From contig LSSL01003261.1 of NCBI GenBank assembly GCA_001953115.1, forward strand, positions 1 to 27,632: a stretch of 27,632 nt of DNA. Direction: 5' to 3'. Origin of the DNA: Smittium mucronatum (Eukaryota > Kickxellomycota > Harpellomycetes > Harpellales > Legeriomycetaceae). Below, piece after piece: positions 21,427 to 27,632 of the stretch (position 1 is its first letter; each line of letters begins with the position of its first letter). Both the position numbers and the translations under genes were made by a program. A model generated the notes under the pieces. That model did no database searches, was not told the origin of the DNA, and saw only the letters and a list, made by a program, of their open reading frames with translations.

Positions 21427-22739
21427 TTGCATATAATAAGTGTTTTAATATCTTCTTGGGGTTCAAAGCCAAAATAATCAGGTGCTTACTTTAAATATTT
21501 TAAGGAAAGTTGATTTTGAAAATGAAATTTGCCAATAATCATTAAAAATAGTTAAATATTTACTCAGCAAATATTATACACTATTGCAACTGAAATTTAT
21601 ATTTTTAATGAATTTTATTAGATAAATTATTTTTTATTGCATTTTCATTTTTTATATCCTAAATCTATTTATATTTCAGTATTATTTTTGACCATAATAG
21701 TTAAACTTTGGTTTAGATAGTAATATCGCGAATGCCTTTTTTTTATTATGATGCTGTTACATTTTTTAGATATTTATCATGGAGGTTCTAAAGTTTTCTA
21801 GCTTTATAAGTTTCTTTATATCATGTGATATAATTTGTTATATGTTGACTTTAATGGATTTTTAAGCAAAATATAAGTATCAGGGAGTATAAAATAAGAC
21901 ATATTTCTTGTTTATTCTATAGTTCTAGTTAAAAAATATCCGAACATGTCTATTTTTCTTTAGCAAAAGAATGATATCATAAAAAAAACACTTTTTTTCA
22001 AATATTATTTTGTATAGAGTCAAAGAATGAGAATATTAAATCGAGGATTTAGAACCTGATATATTCTAACATACAGCTTTTTTCATAAATGAAATTTAAA
22101 AAATGTCGCATTTTTTTCAATTTTGGGGTTTTATTGTTAAATTTAAAAGCATTTTTAAGTATCGAGAATTTAACGGATGGATGTTTGAGTTAGATAATAA
22201 ATACTGTTATTAAACTAACTGTGGCCTATAGATTTTTTTAGATAGAATAATTTGAGTTTTTGAGGTTATTTAATTATTTTAAAAAAATCTCTTCTTTTGT
22301 AAAAAATCAGTGGTTCTCAACTGATTAAAAACAAAGTGGTTGTAATGAGAAAGAAGCTGATCATTTTTTGCACAGCTTTTCATTTTTAATCTTATTTATG
22401 GTTCTGAGAATTGCATAATCGAGGAAATATATTAAGATTCATTATAATATCATAAGAAGGAGCTTCTGACTCGACGATAAAAAGAATTTAGAATAAAAAT
22501 AAAAAATAAAAATAAAAATACACTTTTTTTTATGTTTTACTTTAAAATTTCAAAAAATAAAAAATAATAAAAAATATATATATATGTATACAATTAAAAT
22601 CAAGGGGGAGAAGTTTTATCAGATTAAAAATTATATATAATGTCTAAATTAAGAAAAAAGATAAATAAAAGAAGGGGAAAACAATTCTTAAAAGGAGGAA
22701 TTTTTATTGGAATTGAATTTAAAGTAATATAAATTATAT
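21427..22739. other. AT-rich interior of the inverted-repeat element, no gene recognised
   Basis: No supported open frame. A weak protein-like phrase (LIYGSENCIIEEIY, about 22391-22432) may be another relic. An A-rich simple repeat of AAAAATAAAAAT type lies at about 22490-22530. Confidence 0.4.
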
Positions 22740-23060
22740 AAGAGATATCTTTGGATATCTTATGGGATTTTTATCAAGATTTTAATGTAAGTGAGATGGG
22801 ATCATATATGAGGTTCGGATTTTACTGTGATTGGTGATTTAATTTTAATTTATAAAATATTAGAATGGATATGGGGTGGTATTTTTATAGAGGTATGATT
22901 GGTTAAAAGACGAAATATTATTAGGAAAAAGATAGATAATGGCAGATTGGAAACGGTGAAAATATAAATTTTGTAATAAAATATATGAAATTGGGGATAG
23001 GTAGTGTTGGGATTAATATTGAACCGGTAATTATTAGACATCCACATCACCACCTATTAT
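22740..23060. other. strand-biased G-rich, C-poor zone inside right arm
   Basis: The mirror image of the C-rich zone next to the left arm: here the plus strand is rich in G and poor in C (GGGATAGGTAG, GGATATGGGGTGG). The 67-codon minus-strand frame at 22850-23053 follows from this bias and is not supported as a gene. Short words such as TCCCCAATTYCATAT are shared, in inverted orientation, with the left zone. Confidence 0.55.
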
Positions 23061-23301
23061 ATTTAAATATTTTTATTATAATTTAATTCATATCTATATA
23101 AGTGGCTTAAATTCCAAATTTTTGGGATGAAATATTTTCGATTATTTTTATTAATTTCTAAAAATAAGTTTTTTTATATCTTATTTCATACAATACTTAA
23201 ACCTTAGTTTATCTATGCTCCAACATTATTCTCATAATATTTGGTGGATATGGATGGAATATGGATCCTGATGTGCGAATGAATATTTGTAATATGTATC
23301 A

Positions 23302-23826
23302 GATAGATTCATATTGACTTTTAAAATCTGATACAAGATATTTCCATGTTTAACGAGTAGTAAAAACATATTATGTATTATAAACAGCTAAATGTTTTCC
23401 ATAATGTTTCATTTAAACGACCTTTTGCTTTGTTCTTACTCCCACAAACAAAATATTTAGTTCTACTTTGAGATATATAAATTTTCTAAACCTTAAGCCG
23501 TTTAAGACGAGAAGAAAGGAATATTATTAATTTTATAAATGCACTTAATATAAAATAAATCCTCATTTGGAATATTTTGAAAATATTCATACTTCCAATG
23601 TAAGGAATCTGGTGTCATTTTTTCTATAAGGTAGCAAAATTTTTCTCTTTCTTTTTTAGTGATATTCTCCAAAATTTTAATCCCTTCATCATTTTGCGCT
23701 TTTCTAATTTCTCCCATGTGGGTTTGCGAATTTTTAATTCAAATTTTTAGGGTGTTATCATAAGTTAAATATATTTATATTTATGACAAACAACCGTATT
23801 TAAGATCAGATTTTCGACGAACAATA
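23302..23826 (-). repeat. right arm of 525-bp near-identical inverted repeat
   Basis: Reverse complement of 18041-18565 with seven differences. The outer end GACGAACAATA mirrors the left outer end exactly. No unambiguous target-site duplication can be read because both outer flanks are A/T runs (TTTTAAAATTTAAA-like). Just inside the arm, at about 23241-23270, GGATATGGATGGAATATGG forms a short degenerate direct repeat. Confidence 0.92.
23378..23717 (-). pseudogene. small broken ORF inside the right inverted-repeat arm
   Basis: Identical over its 71-codon open part (23717-23502, MGEIRKAQNDEGIKIL) to the copy in the left arm, and it carries the same frameshift after KINNI and the same TAG before KIYISQ. 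The only changes affecting the reading are near its end, where HL before the stop reads CL and one Lys reads Thr. The shared damage means that the duplication happened after the gene had broken, or that the sequence is now maintained as DNA rather than as protein. Confidence 0.55.
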
Positions 23827-24425
23827 GATTTTTTTAAAATTTAAATACATCGTATATTATCCAATAAGTTATTATTAGCCATAATATTCAATAATAAAAT
23901 ACTAATGATTTCGATTATTTCAGTGCCAATAGCATTTTTAATGTTTAAATAGTGCATTTCAAAATCAGTAAGTCGGTAATTTTTTCATACCAAACAGTCT
24001 GGTTTCAAAAATAATATCCAATTATTTCAATAAAAGCTATCAAAAAACTTAAGTTGTTATAATTTTATTTTTTATGGTTCTGCCATCCAAATGATTGTAA
24101 TATTAATTAAGAGAAACTGCTTTTTTATATTAATATTTTCGTTAAGATTAATAAAACCAAACAATATATAGATAAAATTATATGTTTGACCGATATAAAT
24201 CGTTAAATTAAAATTTTTATTTAAAAAAAAAAGAATTTAGTGATACTATATGTAAAAATTGTCTATAAAAACAATTTAATTAAATTTTGGAATTAAATAT
24301 CAAAATAAGATAACATGTGGACTTATAATTAATATATATAATCATCAAAAGAAATTCATATTAATAAAAAAGATAATAACATTATTATTATTATAAAAAA
24401 ATAACTTAGAAAATAGACTGACAGA
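23827..24425. other. AT-rich intergenic DNA, nothing recognised
   Basis: No open frame with motifs on either strand; an A10 run near 24223 and long A/T words only. Confidence 0.5.
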
Positions 24426-24776
24426 TCAAATATTATATTTTTTATGATTACTGCTTTGATTGCTATCGCTGCCGCAGTTGTGATTAAGATTGAGATTACT
24501 GAAACTGTTGCGATTGAAAATTCTGCAACCGTTAAGATTGCATCTTTTGCTTTAGTTTCGGTTTCCACGGCTTCGAATATTTCCGTTACTACCATTGTTT
24601 CAATTGCAGTTTCTAAAACTATATTTATTGGTTTTTTTGCTTTTGATAAAATTGAATTTGATATGACCTTCATGGCTTGGCATGATTTTATTTAAAAAAA
24701 AATCGAGTCTTTTTTGGGATTTTTTGTCGCTTTTTCTGTCATCTTCGTCACTGCTACTGTTAAAATTTTGATTCAT
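24426..24776 (-). pseudogene. decayed Asn/Ser-rich reading frame
   Basis: From an ATG at 24776 the minus strand reads MNQNFNSSSDEDDRKSDKKS, then RLDFFLNKIMPSHEGHIKF and FIKSKKTNKYSFRNCN for 58 codons to a TGA (24600-24602). The same frame then continues as low-complexity Asn/Gly/Ser/Arg (NNGSNGNIRSRGNRN, TAA at 24552-24554, then NRNSFSNLNLNHN and GSDSNQSSNHKK) to a TGA at 24426-24428. The three-base periodicity of AAC/AAT codons is obvious and also creates the long Ala/Val/Ile/Thr-rich open frames listed in the other frames (24356-24673 minus, 24444-24695 plus), which I consider shadows. An acidic, Lys-rich head followed by an Asn-rich tail suggests a once-expressed protein; function unknown. 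Confidence 0.45.
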
Positions 24777-24948
24777 GTCGCCGAAAAAGTATATATTTCC
24801 ACAAGATATATTTTTAATGCCGTTTTATGTTAATAATATTTTATTATTAATAAATTTATCTTTTTATTTATATCTCAGAGTTATTTATATCTATCCGTGA
24901 AATTACAACCTAATGATATTGATAGTAATTTAAATTTTCTAATTAATT
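24777..24948. other. short AT-rich spacer
   Basis: Separates the Asn-rich relic from the GC-rich island; no feature seen. Confidence 0.5.
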
Positions 24949-25658
24949 TTAAACTGAGAATTTTACAGTGTCGGAAGCGGATTCTATATACCAATTAGAC
25001 TGGTAAAAATGCTTGCTTCTAAGCTGTTGCTGCGTAGTTAAAGGTGATGCAGCGCCGAGCACATTATCGCTAGTACACTCTTTGCCCTCACCCACCAGAG
25101 AACTTAGAGCAGTTATTACTCCCTTACTCCGCCTATCCACACTTCTCCAGTTGCTCCATGTACTAACAATACCAAGTGATTTTACAGCCTCCAAGGTAGG
25201 AATAATAGGCGAGAAACTTATCGGGGGGTTGGGACCGGAACTTAACGAAAGTCCCAAAAAATAAGATACAATATCTTTCATAACTGGTTCTCTCGCCAAG
25301 TTTGCCTATAAGTATAAGTCTTCGCTCAACTCAAGGGCTTCAATAGAGATTGAAGCCGAGGCTTCACTATATCTATATTCTGCTACCTCTCGCCAAGCTT
25401 CCACCTCCTGGGAAAATCCATAAGGATAAGCACCGGAATCTACCAACTCATGGTTGCGCCTAACCATGCCCATAGCACTATATAAGCTAATGCCTCTACT
25501 AAAAGAAATACTAAATAATTATAAAGCGGACTTACGGGTAATGATCCCAGTCCACGAAAGAAGTAAAAATATAAACTAAACACAACTAAACCAAACACTG
25601 GTAAAACGAAAAAGAACAATTTAAAAATAATTGTATTAAAAACTAAACGATAAACTAA
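24949..25658 (-). pseudogene. GC-rich island with a long reading frame, possible foreign or organellar gene relic
   Basis: This segment is about 45 per cent GC between flanks of 20-25 per cent. Minus strand: a hydrophobic frame without ATG (25658-25440, 72 codons) has two membrane-like stretches, FFFVLPVFGLVVFSLYFYFF and YLVFLLVEALAYIVLWAWLG. Overlapping it in another frame, an ATG at 25467 opens MVRRNHELVDSGAYPYGF, then SQEVEAWREVAEYRYSEAS, one TAG (25306-25308), then ANLAREPVMKDIVSYFLGL, PTLEAVKSLGIVSTWSNW, DRRSKGVITALSSLVGEGKE and a stop at 24949. That frame is 172 codons with a single stop. A membrane-anchored protein with one frameshift and one nonsense change would explain it. I cannot assign a family. 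A plus-strand 83-codon frame (25013-25264) is probably a shadow. Confidence 0.5.
25290..25397. repeat. direct repeat and perfect hairpin in the GC-rich island
   Basis: CTCTCGCCAAG occurs at 25290-25300 and again at 25387-25397. Between them, GGCTTCAA (25336-25343) and TTGAAGCC (25350-25357) form a perfect 8-bp hairpin with a 6-base loop. GC-rich clusters and hairpins of this type occur in fungal mitochondrial DNA, among other places. Confidence 0.6.
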
Positions 25659-26214
25659 CTAGACTATACTACTAAAGATATAGTGACTAAAAAAAGTCCT
25701 CAAGCGTGTTAAGACTTTCAGACTACAAAAGAACTTAGCTTCACCTAGGAAGAAAATACGCTTCCTACCGCTTTAATAGCAAATTTAATTTGAGTTATAA
25801 TTTTATCCCGTAAAAAAATCAGTAATAAATTCATACTCAATGAATAATTTTATATGCAAAAGCGAAACAATTTTATTATACTAGTTTATCCACAAAAAAT
25901 AATATAAAATTAGACGTTTTTTTGAAATCACCCAATTTTTATTAAATAGATTATTTATCCATTGATAAAAAATAATAGTAATTTTTTTATGTGGTTTAAT
26001 TGATTGAAAATGATTCCGATAATTTATACATCTTGATAATAAATTTCAAAAAATTTTGGGCGTATTTAAACGAAAAATAATCGCTATGACCAATTTATGT
26101 GAAAAGTTTTACGATTAATACCTGTCTATTAAAACTTAAAACTGAAATAAAATTAAAAAATATCAACAGAGAAATAAAAATTTCAAAAAGATCCACATCC
26201 ACAATATTATATTA
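25659..26214. other. AT-rich intergenic DNA, nothing recognised
   Basis: GC content declines from the island into AT-rich DNA by about 25790. No open frame with motifs. Confidence 0.45.
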
Positions 26215-26425
26215 CACAGCGAATTTATTGCAGCAGGAAAATCCGCTTAAATACCAAAAAAAACAGTAGCAGTGAAAAAAAATTGCAACTGCAATCTCAA
26301 CAGCCGCACGAAAAAAATCTTTACAGGCGCAGAAAAACCAATATAAGCAGCAAAAACAACAGAAAATATAAAATATAAAATATGAGCAAAAAGAACTCAC
26401 GAAACTCCCAAAAAACACATAAGTA
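26215..26425 (+). other. T-poor, A/C/G-rich low-complexity segment
   Basis: About 210 bases in which the plus strand has very few T (for example 26328-26365 is almost only A, C and G, with many CAGCA, CAACA and GCAAAA words). Plus-strand frames are Lys/Gln/Ser/Asn-rich (KKLQLQSQQPHEKN, RRRKTNISSKNNRK, SKKNSRNSQKTHK in one frame) with stops between them. The 88-codon minus-strand frame rich in Phe and Cys (26212-26478) is a product of this bias. A decayed low-complexity protein gene, similar in style to 24426-24776, is possible. Confidence 0.4.
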
Positions 26426-27522
26426 AAAAAAATAGTAACATAAATTAAACTTTTTACAGAATATACAAAAATTATCATTTTACGTTTGATATCCTAACCT
26501 TATTAAAATTAGTTTTTTATTATTGTCTAATATCTTTCAACGATCATCTCAAATAAAGTTCTAAATCTGTTTTATTGTCTTATTTTTGATACCCAATTTT
26601 AATATTTAATTTAATTATTATCGAAAAATAAGCTTATTTATTATTATTACATAAGTTATACTTTAATTTCGTATTCAATTAGTTTAAATTAAATCATTTC
26701 CATTGATTGCGCAATATAATTTTATCTGTTATAAGTTTGATTTTATCTAAACTAATGAACGTATAATCCAAAAAATTGCCAACAATAATCCATATCACAT
26801 ACACTTGAGTTTCAGAATCACAAAAATAAAATATCTTTCAATCAATTTTATCAATAAATTAATATATGTATATATATATATTGTATGCAGGTGTGATCCC
26901 TATGTGGATGTGATTTTTTTTTTATATAAAATTTGATTCTATGTTTTTATACCCGCACTTATATTAGATAAAATGATTTGAATTGTGATTTTTTCTGAAT
27001 AAAAATTCCTACTATTTTAGGAAATTCGTGAGGAAAAAATTGTTTTTTGGGTATAATTTTAAAATTAATTAAAATATAACCAAAAATTGGATCAATGTAA
27101 AAAAAATTGTCCAAAAAAATTGATATTTAACTAATAAAATTAAAAAAAAATTCATAGACCTTAATTTATTTAAAATTTCGTTATGGATGAATGTTAGGAT
27201 CCCAGTTATAGATTAAAAATTGACTAAATGAATAAAAATATAGTAATTAAAAAATTAATAGGAAGTATAGGGCACCAAAATCAACTTTTTGTATTTATTA
27301 TAAAAACGATATTATTTTTTTAGATATAAAAATTGATTTTTTAAGAATATTTTCATTATTAACGAGTAATAATGTTTTAAATATAGACGTAAAAAATGGT
27401 TTAAACACTAAAAACCTGGAATTTTAGGCAAAAATCCGAAAAACACTTTGATTTCGTATCGTGGAATTTTATTTTAAGATAACTTCATTAAAAAATATAC
27501 TAAAAAAATATACTAAAAAAAT
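26426..27522. other. AT-rich intergenic DNA upstream of the right-edge ORF
   Basis: No supported gene. It contains a (TA)n-type microsatellite near 26862-26881 and, just before the right-edge ATG, about two and a half copies of a 13-base unit AAAAAATATACTA (27490-27520). Confidence 0.45.
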
Positions 27523-27632
27523 ATGAAAAAAAGGAAAAGGCGTATAGAAAAGACCATTGTCCTAATTTCAATAAGCTTTTCTTCTGGGATACCGGTTGCA
27601 TACCTAATGGAAAAGGGTGCAATCTACCAACC
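27523..27632 (+). CDS. possible 5' end of a protein gene running off the right edge
   Basis: An ATG at 27523 opens a frame of 36 codons to the window edge without a stop. An in-frame TAA lies three codons upstream. The visible part starts with a basic cluster MKKRKRRIEK followed by a hydrophobic stretch TIVLISISF and then SSGIPVAYLMEKGAIYQ, which resembles a signal anchor or transit-type N-terminus. The base composition rises from about 20 to over 40 per cent GC within the frame, as it does at the left-edge gene. The opposite strand has an early stop in one frame and is less convincing. Too little is visible to identify it. Confidence 0.4.
   Translation, partial: MKKRKRRIEKTIVLISISFSSGIPVAYLMEKGAIYQ

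Noticed and set aside
24356..24695. 105-codon minus-strand and 83-codon plus-strand Ala/Val/Ile/Thr-rich frames.
   Set aside because: They are alternative frames of the codon-periodic Asn/Ser-rich relic that begins at the ATG at 24776 and are best explained as low-complexity shadows.
25440..25658. Hydrophobic frame considered as a mitochondrial NADH dehydrogenase subunit.
   Set aside because: The two hydrophobic stretches alone are not diagnostic, and the conserved blocks of nad3 or other subunits are not present; kept only as an unidentified membrane-like relic.
26212..26478. 88-codon Phe/Cys-rich minus-strand frame.
   Set aside because: It results from the T-poor plus strand (A-poor minus strand), which removes stop codons; the composition is not protein-like.
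1..27632. tRNA, rRNA and CRISPR arrays.
   Set aside because: No T-arm-like GTTCRANNC with a matching acceptor stem, no conserved rRNA words and no regularly spaced short direct repeats were found on either strand by eye.

Overview
The window is a gene-poor, very AT-rich stretch of a eukaryotic nuclear genome. The reasons are eukaryotic-type transposase relics (MULE, hAT with a BED finger), piggyBac-like short elements flanked by TTAA, long A/T homopolymers, and no bacterial operon or Shine-Dalgarno layout. A fungus or fungus-like parasite such as a large-genome microsporidian would fit, but no ribosomal RNA, tRNA or diagnostic gene is present, so the lineage is inference only. No system that is clearly new and intact was found; most of the window is transposon graveyard.

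Layout. 1-304: 5' end of an intron-free gene on the minus strand, with near-balanced base composition. 305-1340: upstream region holding a broken, coding-like minus-strand segment of intermediate GC. 1340-7150: AT-rich DNA with two adjacent TTAA-flanked MITEs (4003-4388), diverged copies of one dispersed repeat (about 3040-3345 and 6400-7150) and several perfect hairpins. 7939-9571: almost complete but decayed MULE transposase (N-terminal basic/Cys-His region, DDE core, SWIM finger). 11758-13505: decayed hAT transposase on the minus strand (BED finger to C-terminal dimerisation region). 13506-16700: nothing recognised. 16701-16970: 124-bp tandem repeat. 18041-23826: about 5.8 kb bounded by 525-bp inverted repeats with only 7 differences, each carrying the same small broken ORF; the interior holds unidentified coding relics. 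24426-24776: Asn/Ser-rich decayed reading frame. 24949-25658: isolated GC-rich island with a long minus-strand reading frame of unknown identity. 26215-26425: T-poor, purine-rich segment. 27523-end: possible 5' end of another gene on the plus strand.

The two edge genes (left convincing, right tentative) diverge outwards from the window, so everything between them is one long intergenic block filled by independent insertions that have decayed by point mutation and homopolymer frameshift. No functional cooperation between genes can be inferred. The parts that deserve real work are the nearly identical inverted repeats with their unknown interior and the GC-rich island.
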